Assembly (NCBI RefSeq): GCF_032854445.1
Contig: NC_088300.1
Span: 38,656,458 to 38,720,457 of the forward strand
Length of the DNA stretch: 64,000 nt
Reading direction: 5' to 3'
DNA from: Liolophura sinensis
Lineage: Eukaryota > Mollusca > Polyplacophora > Chitonida > Chitonidae
A program made the translations under genes and the position numbers. Positions within the stretch are counted from its first letter, which is position 1. Every line of letters begins with the position of its first letter. The notes beneath the pieces were generated by a model, which saw only the letters and a list, made by a program, of their open reading frames with translations, was not told the DNA's origin and did not search any database. Shown here one piece after another: positions 49,901 to 57,130 of this stretch.

Positions 49901-50686
49901 TACAACAATCAAGTCAAGTTCTACAAGTGGGTTTTCCTCGTACTTTACAGGCACTCTAATTTCTCCCAAAATAGGTACAGGTTCATTTGTATAACTACGC
50001 AATGTGATGTTTACATTTCTGAGCGGGAACATTGTTAAACAATTTTTATACAATGTTTCAGATACAGTCGAGCGTGAGGCTCCTGTATCAAGCTCCATTT
50101 GTATGTTAGAATGTCCTACAGTAATATCTACTTTAATAGGTTTCATGCTTTGAGTTTGATTTACATTATAATTACCGTAGAGTCCAAATTTATCATGATC
50201 AAATTCAGAATTACTGTCTCTTGACTCTTCAGCATCATTTGAAATGTCCACGTATTTCGCTGAATTTCTTGATTTGAACTTACTTTGCGAATGTCCACGA
50301 CCGCCTCTTGTACCTCTGCTGCCGGTATTTCCACCACTGTTAGAATTTGTGTTATCACTTTTCGGACACATGGCCTTGATATGTCCTCGCTGTCTACACC
50401 CATAACACTCAGCATCTCTCAGTCGACATTCTCCAGTACTATGGTTTCTCCCACCACAGCATTTGCAGCCATCGCCGGATGTACTACGGTGTGCTTGGTC
50501 ACGACCGCGTCCTCTGCCTCGACGTCCGCCTCTCCTCCCGGGGAACAGTCGGTTCATCTCCGCCGTGCCGTCGTTCATGCTCTCTCGATCAGCGGCATTC
50601 GCTAATTCGTCCGCTAGGCATTTCCTTCTTGCTTCGTCAAATGTAAGATTTCGCACAGATAGTAGATGTGTCTGAGTACGTGACAT
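46913..50686 (-). CDS. gag carboxy part and Ty3-type pol polyprotein
   Basis: An intact 1257-codon frame. Residues 74-87 and 94-107 are two CCHC knuckles. Asp-Thr-Gly-Ala-Ser at 200-204 is the aspartic protease site. Reverse transcriptase spans about 375-550 with Asp439 and Tyr-Met-Asp-Asp at 499-502. RNase H starts near 645 (Asp648, Glu690, Asp715). Integrase has the His866, His869, Cys899, Cys902 zinc site and the Asp930, Asp983, Glu1019 triad with the usual 35-residue spacing. It would copy the RNA to DNA and insert it. The first ~60 residues belong to gag: in the same frame, three bases upstream of the first ATG, is the TAG that ends the preceding gag piece. No other break is seen in pol. 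Confidence 0.95.
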   Translation of the reverse strand: MSRTQTHLLSVRNLTFDEARRKCLADELANAADRESMNDGTAEMNRLFPGRRGGRRGRGRGRDQAHRSTSGDGCKCCGGRNHSTGECRLRDAECYGCRQRGHIKAMCPKSDNTNSNSGGNTGSRGTRGGRGHSQSKFKSRNSAKYVDISNDAEESRDSNSEFDHDKFGLYGNYNVNQTQSMKPIKVDITVGHSNIQMELDTGASRSTVSETLYKNCLTMFPLRNVNITLRSYTNEPVPILGEIRVPVKYEENPLVELDLIVVKGQKPCLLGRDWLKHIKLDWQSIFTVNEVGLTKKLPKHVPQSDDFSDCFNELLRQNSVLFTYEGNGIKGFKASLALKDNVKQVYQKARPVPYSLLGDVEKEYDRLIESEILYPVDSCEWASPTVHVVKPNKSIRVCGDYKAVNELIKDDGYKLPNTQDLFAKISQYGSQPKVFSKLDLTSAFNQLYLDDESAKLLVLNTHKGLLATKRLCFGVKTAPSIFQATMDKILSNIDHVLRYMDDIFVATETEKEHFAVLEKVFSRLRKHNVKLNGEKCEFFKESVTFLGHKLCAEGIKPLQSKTDAIRNAPRPQNVSELKSFLGMLNYYGKFVPNLSSNLHALYSLLNKSVMWKWTKECETSFQYAKAVLTGDSVLMHYNPKMRLVLSVDTSPYGLGAVLSHKLNDGSERPVAYASRTLSCAEKNYAQIEKEALAIVYGIKKFHLYLFGRKFTLVTDHQPLTRIFGSKSGIPALAAARMQRWALLLSGYSYDIVYRSSENNANADMLSRLPVDDSHTADPDEMYICSTVLSDLPVTAKQIADFSCKDATLYKVLDFTSSGWPNYCTDMTLQPYWSKRDELSIDDGCILWGRRVVVPTKLQEMLLNELHDGHPGMCRMKALARSFVWWPGLDQDIEDLVRTCPSCVESQKVPKSVPLLLWPWATEPWQRIHVDFAEIDGQQFFIVVDSYSKWLECFPMSSTTASATITVLRSLFARYGLPQQIVSDYGPQFIADLFSDFLKCNDIDHTLCPPYHPASNGLAEKNVQSFKRMFKKCEKSESIQSRIAHVLSCYRNTPHTTTGITPAELFLKRTPRTRLSLLKPNLQRKVERKQTASKFHHDGLNPTVRKFDLYQHVRVRNIRGGKVKWIPGTIVAIKGPHTYIVRVPGNNKRYVHADHLICDDSVNVKSDQNPNDVLLRKDTCVAPNNPSIVRNPHVNDPSVQTNVPSPIKEAVALPESTECTPKVFDQDCKPDDIVSCDSPVFIPRRSGRVSRPPRRLDL

Positions 50687-50689
50687 CTT

Positions 50690-51103
50690 CTAATTCAGTC
50701 CCGAAACTAGCTTGTCTCGTAAGGCATCGCCTAGAAAATTGCCGTAATCACAAGTAGAAGCCAATTTCTTCAGACGGACAATAAAGTCTGCCACTGATTC
50801 CTTGTCACCTTGTTTCGACACTCTGTCAAACCGAAATCTTTCTGCCATTACATTTGGAGTGGGCGCATAATGTTCTTTCAAGAGGTCCTTCAGTTCCTGA
50901 TACGTTTTCGTTCTAGGGGCGTCTGGACTACACAAGTTTTTGAGAAGTTTGTATGCTTCTGGACCGATGAGCGATAGGAATAAATTTGCCTTCCTCTCGT
51001 TTTCGATGGCGTTCGCTGCCATAAAAGCGTCGCATCTGTCCGTGTAATCTTCAAAAAGTTCAACACTCTCATCAAAAACTCCTAGATTCCCGAAAACTGC
51101 CAT
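50690..51103 (-). CDS. gag amino part, ended by an in-frame TAG
   Basis: 137 codons from ATG 51103 ('MAVFGNLGVFDESVELFEDY'), a helical capsid-type gag with 'FIVRLKKLASTCDYG' near the end. It stops at TAG in 'LVSGLN-stop-KM' and the frame continues unbroken into the next one. The stop lies upstream of the zinc knuckles, inside what should be one gag domain. That differs from the gag/pol border where some retroviruses use TAG read-through, so mutation is more likely than a programmed signal. The start lies close behind the primer site, as usual. Confidence 0.9.
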   Translation of the reverse strand: MAVFGNLGVFDESVELFEDYTDRCDAFMAANAIENERKANLFLSLIGPEAYKLLKNLCSPDAPRTKTYQELKDLLKEHYAPTPNVMAERFRFDRVSKQGDKESVADFIVRLKKLASTCDYGNFLGDALRDKLVSGLN

Positions 51104-51122
51104 TTTCCCTTATACGTAGGTA

Positions 51123-51140
51123 CGTTTCGTCTCGTCGCCA
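51123..51140 (-). promoter_or_regulatory. primer binding site
   Basis: One base inside the 5' LTR the minus strand reads 'tggcgacgagacgaaacg', starting TGG as expected for pairing with a tRNA 3' CCA end. The exact tRNA was not identified. Confidence 0.75.
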
Positions 51141-51141
51141 G

Positions 51142-51346
51142 TTTTGTATATTGATCTACCGTACTAGAAAAACTTCACGCCATTCTATAGTCTAGCACAG
51201 TAATACACCAGAGAAAGATAAGACAACACGTCTTCATCGTTGAAGGCCCCAAGCCGCACTGCTTTATTCAGAGAAGACCGCGTGGCATGTACATCAGTAT
51301 GCAAAGTGATACGTCACTGATACGTCACAAGACGTGATATATTACA
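51142..51346 (-). repeat. 5' LTR of young Ty3/gypsy element
   Basis: Nearly identical to 46458-46662, with one difference seen. It drives transcription of the element towards lower coordinates. Confidence 0.93.
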
Positions 51347-51351
51347 ACATC

Positions 51352-52106
51352 AGTGTAAAATAGGCATAACTTTTGATACCGCTATACAGTTGTTATATGG
51401 TCCACTTATTTTCACAGACCCGAGTACATATCTTGCATGCATATGTTACATTGTAGAGGACATATAAATCCCACTGAGCCTATTTTATGAAGTAGTATTA
51501 TCAGTAAAGCCGTCATCACTTTATCAGCATTGCAACTGATTTGACCATGTAAATGCAGCAATCCATTATTGGACATGTAATAATTTCTCTGAGCTGCATG
51601 TTCACACTAAAGCTAACCATTTTAAAGTGCAAAACGTCCTGCCACCAACATATGAAAGAAAACGTATGTATAGGCTTTTAACCACAATATTTTAATTGCG
51701 ATTTCAACATTAATAACGAAAAATATATCTGCTAAAGCAGCGATACCGGGGTTCAAGACGGTATTTCCTTCATATTTGATTTCACTTCCGGTTACTTGAA
51801 TGTTGTCTATGCATTAATACATAACCAACTTAATCAGGAAACGTATATTCTTTTCATGAAAAATAAATGTGGCAGTCTTTTTCAGCGTGTGTTGTTTGAT
51901 AAGATCCAGTATTTTTTGGGAGGATTGGAGATATTGTGTTTATGCGGAAAAGTCCTTCCAATTTAGCCCATGGATACATTACCTGCATATAACGTCGGGC
52001 TCTACGCACTTCTAAGGAATCTCTGCAACTTTCGACAGTTTCAGAGGCAGAGAGACCTTACCAAGGGGTGTTGTAGATGGCCCATTGGTGGTGGGATGTG
52101 TCAGCG
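51352..52106. other. host DNA without a recognised gene
   Basis: About 750 bp of AT-rich sequence between the LTR element and the GC-rich viral block. No open frame of note, repeat or RNA gene was seen. Confidence 0.6.
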
Positions 52107-52180
52107 CCAATTAACCCCTCTAACGGCGGGTCGCTAGCGCAAAAAATCCGGAGCCCGCCGTTAGGGTGGTGATTAATTGG
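52107..52180. repeat. imperfect inverted repeat at left border of viral block
   Basis: The arms are 'ccaattaa' (52107-52114) with 'ttaattgg' (52173-52180), and inside them 'taacggcggg' (52121-52130) with 'cccgccgtta' (52154-52163). Less matched C-rich/G-rich text lies between them and there is a 23-base centre. As DNA or RNA it could fold into a hairpin. It sits where AT-rich host sequence changes to GC-rich viral sequence. Confidence 0.75.
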
Positions 52181-52258
52181 TAACAGGTTGAGCTATAAAC
52201 CAGGCCTTTTGCTTTTTTGGACCATGGGTTCGAGCACCACACTGGGTAGATTTTTTTA
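52172..52258 (+). other. tRNA-like / possible Pol III unit
   Basis: A B-box-like 'gggttcgagcacc' near 52226 is followed by a T7 run at 52251-52257, which could end RNA polymerase III transcription. The A box is unconvincing. This may be a tRNA-derived SINE scrap. The overlapping minus-strand frame reads through it, and that part of the frame has no viral look. Confidence 0.3.
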
Positions 52259-52988
52259 CCCCCGGGGTTTTCGAGACATAGCAAGGGGTTGCTCGGATTC
52301 CAAAACAAGTTCCCCCTGGGCACCTCCCCAAAAACCACTCGGAAAGGGCGTTTTTCAGTTCTTGCCGGGCTAGTTTTCGGCCGTGATCTGTAAGCTGTTT
52401 TTTCGTGCTTTCATCGATCTCTACGGCGTTGAATGCCTTACGAGACTTGGCGCGTATCTCCTGCTTCAGACCAGAGTAGTTCTTGAGCTTCTGGACGATT
52501 TGTCTGAATTCTACGTCTGAAATAACACCATCACATAATGCCGTAGGCACCTGCGTACGGATGCTGTTAAGTTTGGCCTTAGCCAGCAGCCGTATATCGT
52601 TATGTTTCTTCGCCTGTGCGTAAAGTCGGCGGCTAACGAATTTTCTGGCGACATTTAAGACACCGCAAGCTAGGGCCGCAGCTTCCACGGCCAAGACAGC
52701 AGGGGCTGCAATTATTGTTGTGAGTAGTCCCACGCCTGCAACCCCTAGTCCCAAACCGGCCGTGAGCATGGCTGAAGCAAGGGCCTCGGCGGCCAAGACA
52801 CCGCGCCGGTACTTTTTGTACAAGGCTCGACGGAGATTTCGCTCAGATTCAAGCTGATTCTGTATTTCGCTGATATACTGCAGACGATGGGCGTGCGCCA
52901 CGCTCTCCGGCGGCGTGGTTGGGGCCAAGGGGTGGTCATCCATGATCGTCGGCGCCGCGCCCTCCGGCGGCAAGGGGTCTTCATCCAT
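52173..52988 (-). CDS. viral-block coiled-coil membrane protein
   Basis: ATG at 52988 is preferred over the upstream TTG that also opens the frame. The amino end carries a short duplicated 'PTIMD..PL' unit. Then come a charged coiled-coil stretch ('SEIQNQLESERNLRRALYKK'), a long hydrophobic Gly/Ala-rich segment (residues about 65-113, 'LGLGVAGVGLLTTIIAAPAV') and a charged helical carboxy half. Similar proteins accompany Polinton-type genes in invertebrate genomes (recollection). The last ~65 codons run into tRNA-like and GC-poor text after about 52375 and are unlikely to be native, so the real carboxy end is probably cut off. It may be a virion membrane or spike-associated protein (inference). 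Confidence 0.65.
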   Translation of the reverse strand: MDEDPLPPEGAAPTIMDDHPLAPTTPPESVAHAHRLQYISEIQNQLESERNLRRALYKKYRRGVLAAEALASAMLTAGLGLGVAGVGLLTTIIAAPAVLAVEAAALACGVLNVARKFVSRRLYAQAKKHNDIRLLAKAKLNSIRTQVPTALCDGVISDVEFRQIVQKLKNYSGLKQEIRAKSRKAFNAVEIDESTKKQLTDHGRKLARQELKNALSEWFLGRCPGGTCFGIRATPCYVSKTPGVKKSTQCGARTHGPKKQKAWFIAQPVTN

Positions 52989-53100
52989 GATCGTCGGGTA
53001 CAGTCGTCCTATATTGTCCGTCCTACGAATCAATAACGTCGGTCAACTCTAAATTGTCCTCGGGACTACTAACACGAAGGCGGCGAAGTCTTATACCGGA

Positions 53101-53544
53101 CTATAAATAGATTTCATTGAGATTGAAAATGCCCCCTGGGAAGACTCGTATATCCTCGAGAGAGCTCTGGATGACTGGGTTGCCCTGGGCTGGTAATTTT
53201 ATAATAAGTCTGAGCTCCTTTCCATTGTGCTTTGCAGGCCACTTTAGTTTCAACTTGGTAATTATGGAGGAACGGCGCTGAGAGGCCGTGCCAAATATGA
53301 TGTTTAAGATAAGTATAGATCCAGGGTTTATTCGTAGTGTGGCCTCAAAATCGGTTTGCGCGTCAGGACGCACGGTCTCTACACCCGGCGGCGCAGTTAG
53401 TGTGAAGTTACCTCCTCTTTCCAAAGCCACAAGACAGGCGCTGGTTGGAACGTACGACACGAAATAGGTTCCGGAGTTGAAAACTTTTTTCACATCGGCC
53501 CCGGCGGACTGGACCAACATCGGGGTCACCTTCACATCTATCAA
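53101..53544 (-). CDS. viral-block beta-rich protein, carboxy part
   Basis: 147 codons with no early ATG (the frame opens at TTG; the first ATG is at codon 9) and ending TAG. It is rich in beta-type residues ('SGTYFVSYVPTSACLVALER', 'LRINPGSILILNIIFGTASQ'). The frame stays open about 40 bases further upstream ('EDRFVLTRARDPDW'), overlapping the next gene piece in another frame. This suggests that 53101-53852 was one gene of about 250 residues broken by a frameshift near 53580. Not a family I can name; a small structural protein is plausible from context. Confidence 0.55.
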   Translation of the reverse strand: MIDVKVTPMLVQSAGADVKKVFNSGTYFVSYVPTSACLVALERGGNFTLTAPPGVETVRPDAQTDFEATLRINPGSILILNIIFGTASQRRSSIITKLKLKWPAKHNGKELRLIIKLPAQGNPVIQSSLEDIRVFPGGIFNLNEIYL

Positions 53545-53852
53545 CCAATCGGGGTCGCGAGCTCTGGTAAGAACAAAGCGGTCTTCAAAGTGAAGAGTTT
53601 TTGTTCTTCATTCACCTCAGACGGCGACCTGCGCTCTTGCTCTGCAGTGGATGAGACATCTTCAAGGGAAGCAAACGTGGCAGGTTTTGCTTGCCCCCCC
53701 CCCCCCCCCCGTAATCTTTTTGCGGTTGTACTTGCCACTTTGGAACTGGAAGGCGTAGATTTTACCTTCCTGGCCTTGAAGTTCGACACATCTGCCAAGT
53801 CGCTTAAAGACAGGCACACAGACCTGGGACCGGCTGCGTCCACCATACTCAT
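53541..53852 (-). CDS. viral-block Ser/Lys-rich protein, amino part
   Basis: Starts ATG 53852, overlapping the stop of the upstream gene as ATGA, which is typical of compact viral gene strings. It is rich in Ser, Lys and Ala with a poly-Gly stretch made by a 17-base G run (53694-53710 as C on plus). The end 'FLPELATPIG' probably lies past a frameshift, the true continuation being the frame at 53101. The G run is a likely site of length error, but it is ~115 bases from the apparent shift. Function unknown. Confidence 0.55.
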   Translation of the reverse strand: MSMVDAAGPRSVCLSLSDLADVSNFKARKVKSTPSSSKVASTTAKRLRGGGGGQAKPATFASLEDVSSTAEQERRSPSEVNEEQKLFTLKTALFLPELATPIG

Positions 53853-54523
53853 TGTATTTCTAGGGTAGCACTGAGGTACCCTACATCCATATACTTGCCG
53901 TCTTTATCTAAAAGCGCCACGGTCAAGTGCGTTATATAGTCGGCGCGCAAGGCTTTGTACTGTGGGTTGGGAAATGAAACCGTCTTCCCGCAGTTAATCC
54001 CTTCACTAGTCACGGCGATGGCCTTAAGTAGTGTGGAACCACCACCGAAATCTGAGGTTATTCTCACGTTTTCTGAGGTGCTCAGTTCATCTAAATGCAC
54101 GAAGACTTCTTTGTGTGAGACCAAGTTAGGCAGCGTGTCACCTTTCGAGGTCCCCCATATGAGCGCATACCCGTCCCGGAACCCTAAGATTGTGGCAAGC
54201 TCCACGAGCGCTATGGTGGTATTTTCTGGGATGGTAAGGACTAGGCGGCCCGTAGCTTCATTCATTCTCAGAGAAATCCCATACGGGCGGAATACGGCCT
54301 TGTCCAGCGTACAGACATTGTAGTAGCCCATCGGCACTTCAACGCGTGCTTCAGCGCGTGCGCCATCTCCAAACAAGAAGCCCGCCCCGGAGGAGATATT
54401 CACCCACGCCGGGTAGAATGTTATCTCGCGAAGGGCGGTTTTAAGGCGGCCGTCGAGGTTGTTAAGGGCATGAGGCAGCGTGTGCTGTGCCCCATTTAGA
54501 ATGCCAGTCAATGTGATGAACAT
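53849..54523 (-). CDS. viral-block 224-residue protein, candidate minor capsid protein
   Basis: Intact from ATG 54523 to TGA 53849-53851. The composition suggests a beta-rich fold ('FGDGARAEARVEVPMGYYNV', 'ATGRLVLTIPENTTIALVEL'). It ends in alternating polar and hydrophobic strands ('YITHLTVALLDKDGKYMDVG'), as in jelly-roll structural proteins. It starts 17 bases from the opposite-strand gene at 54541, so the short space between them must hold a two-way promoter or lie in leader sequence. A penton-like or receptor-side virion protein is possible. This is inference from length, fold type and context, not a recognised match. Confidence 0.6.
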   Translation of the reverse strand: MFITLTGILNGAQHTLPHALNNLDGRLKTALREITFYPAWVNISSGAGFLFGDGARAEARVEVPMGYYNVCTLDKAVFRPYGISLRMNEATGRLVLTIPENTTIALVELATILGFRDGYALIWGTSKGDTLPNLVSHKEVFVHLDELSTSENVRITSDFGGGSTLLKAIAVTSEGINCGKTVSFPNPQYKALRADYITHLTVALLDKDGKYMDVGYLSATLEIQ

Positions 54524-54540
54524 CTTACGTAATAGCCACG

Positions 54541-55811
54541 ATGAACAGTGAGGCTTACAGATTCAACAGAGAGGCCACTTACAAGACCGGGACATTTCAT
54601 AGTATTAAAACCCACGCAGAGCAGCTCAAGCGATTTGACATCTACATCAATGCAAAGAAAGCCTTTCCAGTCCATTTCACAGATGTGTTTGTCAATTACC
54701 GGCTGCCAAAGACAACCAGCAATTCCATTGTTCAGGCCTGGAACACCAATCCTATGCAATTCTGGCAGAACCAAGTGAACTTCGCGGTCTGGTGCGTAAC
54801 CACGGGCTGCGGCGTATCTGCAAAAGACCATCTTCTCGCCCCCGACCAACGAATAAGGGCCCTGTACACGTTCCATGTTTATTACCAAGTTAGGCGGGTC
54901 TTCGAAGAGATAAAGGCTCCCCTGCCGCAAGACAGAGCGTGGTTGACATTTGAAAACCCCTACGACAAGAGGGCCTATGAGAGGATTTGTAGGGAGTTCC
55001 ACGTAGAAGCGCACACTGGAGGCGCAGTAGGGTTAATCACGGGCTCGGAGTGGTATATTACTATGTCACGAGAACGGGCTACAGCCCCATTGGCGATGGG
55101 ACCTTCGACCCGAGCAGGATGTCGTTCCCTAGAAATCCTACAGCGCTCCACGTCGACTACATCCAGCAAGACGCCGAGGAGGCTTGGGCGTCGTTCATTG
55201 TCGACAAATCCCAAGGATTCACGCTGCCGGGAATAGAGCGCCTAAACGATTCCATCCTGACATACGTGTGGGCTATTTTATGCGCCCAAGCGCAAACAAG
55301 GGCGTGTATTCTAGGCACGGGCACAGCCTTCGACGCGCAAAAACAGCGAACGTTGAAGACGCCATTTCCTCTCCGATCGACCTTCCGTCTGCTATCAAAC
55401 GCTACCAGGACGTGCTACAGTATGCCTGGAGAGCTGTAGACTTTGTGCATGGCATAGGCCTATATATGGCCCCCAGCGACATGCTTCTGCAGATCAGCCA
55501 AGTGGCGAACTACAACAACAAAATCGTCGTGGCCACAGAGGACCAGAAGCTAGGCGTCAATGAGGGTGTGAACGCTAAAATGCCACCCACTTTGCACAAG
55601 CGCGCACCTGAGCACGGGATCGTAAAGCCACAAGAAAGCGTCCTACCACCCACCGCGCGCGTTCAGCCTGTTGTAGTTTGCCACATGGCCGATCTGCGCC
55701 GCAAAGCGGCTAAAGAGCCCCCAGACCAAAAAAATCACGATGCGGAGAAAGACAGCTATCGTCGTCGCTGGGGTTGGTGTCGGTTTACTGCTGTTGTGGA
55801 CTATGCGTTAA
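54541..55811 (+). pseudogene. viral-block ~420-residue protein with C-terminal membrane helix, broken
   Basis: Starts ATG 54541 ('MNSEAYRFNREATYKTGTFH') and reads well for about 168 codons. It then changes frame near 55045 (to 'YYVTRTGYSPIGDG'), near 55350 (to 'EDAISSPIDLPSAIKRYQDV') and near 55700, where the last frame gives a single membrane helix ('AIVVAGVGVGLLLLW') and stops at 55809-55811. Proteins of this type recur in invertebrate Polinton-like blocks (recollection), always near the capsid genes. A virion protein with a membrane anchor is likely. Its end overlaps the convergent gene at 55785 by about 27 bases. Confidence 0.6.
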
Positions 55812-56609
55812 ATACTTACGAACAGCCACGAGCAATAGGTAGCCTACTGCGACGACTAGGGCCCAGACATTATCGGCCAGCCACCCAGCCGCTTTCCCGA
55901 GAAGATTCAGTAGCCAGGACACGATACTGCCAATAATACCCGGAATCGCAGCGGCAGCCTTCCCAGCCAGCTTGCCAAGGGCGCGCGCCAGGGACTGGAG
56001 ATGCTTTTTCACCCATTCTTTAAGACCACGCCCGTCGGATGGAGGTGGCGTTGGCTGGATGCCCCCGCCGGACCTGCCAGTCAGCGCCAACTTTATCGCT
56101 AACCTCAGTGTCGAGATCGCCATCCCAATTGCCGTAAGAATGGAGACCACGGTTATTCCCTGCTCCCGGAAGAGGGTGCGGACGCGCTCGGCCAGAGTGG
56201 TATCCTTGTGTAGGATGCGATCGATCGTCTGCTTGATGCGGCGTATTTGCGTGCGCAGGGCTTCGGCCGTTAAAGAGGCTGCTTCGAGCCGGGCCACCCT
56301 CTCGTCCTCGAGATTCCTTATCCGGTCTGCGATCCGACGCCGGGAGAATTCATCAGTGGCCTCCTCCAACTTCTGTTTTTGTTTTGCGATGTCCTTATCG
56401 AGACTTGACAGCTTGGCGAGGTTATTCGCGTGTTCGCCTTCCGAGGTCCGCGGTGCCTTGTCAAGCCCCAGAAGTTTTCGCATGGGAAGAGGAGGGTCGT
56501 TTATCGTTTCAAGAGCCCGCCCGACCACACTATCCGTCAAGCTTGTTTCCATTGTGTGGACAGCATCAGCGGCCTTTTTCGCTGGTTGGCTTAAATCCTT
56601 CAGCTCCAT
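55785..56609 (-). CDS. viral-block coiled-coil protein with membrane segments
   Basis: 274 codons from ATG 56609; a GTG at 56630 also opens the frame, but the ATG is the safer start. The amino half is a charged coiled coil ('DKDIAKQKQKLEEATDEFSR' to 'LRTQIRRIKQTIDRIL'). Next is a hydrophobic helix ('ITVVSILTAIGMAISTLRLA'), a Pro/Gly linker ('GRSGGGIQPTPPPSDGRG'), an amphipathic Ala-rich stretch and a second membrane helix ('VWALVVAVGYLLLVAV'). The frame is intact, unlike its neighbours. It resembles a recurrent Polinton-block protein (recollection). A membrane-active virion protein is a reasonable guess. Confidence 0.65.
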   Translation of the reverse strand: MELKDLSQPAKKAADAVHTMETSLTDSVVGRALETINDPPLPMRKLLGLDKAPRTSEGEHANNLAKLSSLDKDIAKQKQKLEEATDEFSRRRIADRIRNLEDERVARLEAASLTAEALRTQIRRIKQTIDRILHKDTTLAERVRTLFREQGITVVSILTAIGMAISTLRLAIKLALTGRSGGGIQPTPPPSDGRGLKEWVKKHLQSLARALGKLAGKAAAAIPGIIGSIVSWLLNLLGKAAGWLADNVWALVVAVGYLLLVAVRKYLTHSPQQQ

Positions 56610-56819
56610 TGTATCTGCCTCGGCGGCCACGGCACCGAGTTTTCAACTCGCTGTCTCCAGGGCTGAGACTGCTGCCGGAGGCAATGATGGCTGTTCTGTT
56701 CTGCTCCAATTTTGAAAGTTCAGCTCCTGCCGAACAACATCCACCCCTCCTCTCTGGGCGACTGGTGAGAGGGCTAGCGGTTCACCTTTGTTTTTTTTGC
56801 TGATGATGTCCAGATTGGC

Positions 56820-57089
56820 CTAGGCCACGAGTCCCAGAGGCCCTTTTTGGTCAAGCTCAAAATTCGTGTAGTCGCGATAGCGTGGGGCAAAACCATCCCT
56901 ATCCGCCAAGATATTGTAATAATCATTCACGGCGTGTACTATCAGCCTCTCTATTTGGGATTTGGGGATCGCACCCCAGCTTTGTTGCTCGGGAACATCA
57001 TCGCCTGCAGGGAGAGGGGTCCGTTCGTCGTCGTTGTTGTCCTCTCTGGCGTCGTCGAATGCCGGGTCATCAAAGTCATAATCTGCCAT
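56820..57089 (-). CDS. viral-block small acidic protein
   Basis: 89 codons from ATG 57089 ('MADYDFDDPAFDDARED') to TAG. The first half is highly acidic and the second is a folded-looking 'IERLIVHAVNDYYNILADRD'. It lies back to back with the capsid gene, 41 bases apart, so the two share a short promoter region. An acidic scaffold or DNA-mimic role is possible but not shown. Confidence 0.5.
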   Translation of the reverse strand: MADYDFDDPAFDDAREDNNDDERTPLPAGDDVPEQQSWGAIPKSQIERLIVHAVNDYYNILADRDGFAPRYRDYTNFELDQKGPLGLVA

Positions 57090-57130
57090 AATCCTCGTAT
57101 TGAACTTTCAAGGTATGCCTTCAATATACA

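Larger units (their letters stand above)
46458..51346 (-). mobile_element. young Ty3/gypsy LTR retrotransposon
   Basis: 4889 bp bounded by ~205-bp direct LTRs that differ at one seen position (g/a near 46487 and 51171). The target duplication 'acatc' is perfect (46453-46457 and 51347-51351). On the minus strand the order is LTR, primer site, gag, protease, reverse transcriptase, RNase H, integrase, polypurine tract, LTR. One frame carries all proteins, broken only by one TAG. The single-frame layout with two zinc knuckles recalls the Mag-type lineage of Ty3/gypsy (inference). It is recent, and structurally complete except for the stop. Confidence 0.96.

Noticed and set aside
52203-52258. A functional tRNA gene.
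   Set aside because: Only a B-box-like motif and a T run are present; no cloverleaf or A box could be drawn.
54508-55014. A 168-codon minus-strand frame opposite the gene at 54541.
   Set aside because: The plus-strand reading has a convincing start and protein-like composition; the opposite frame is its mirror and overlaps the start of the minus gene at 54523.
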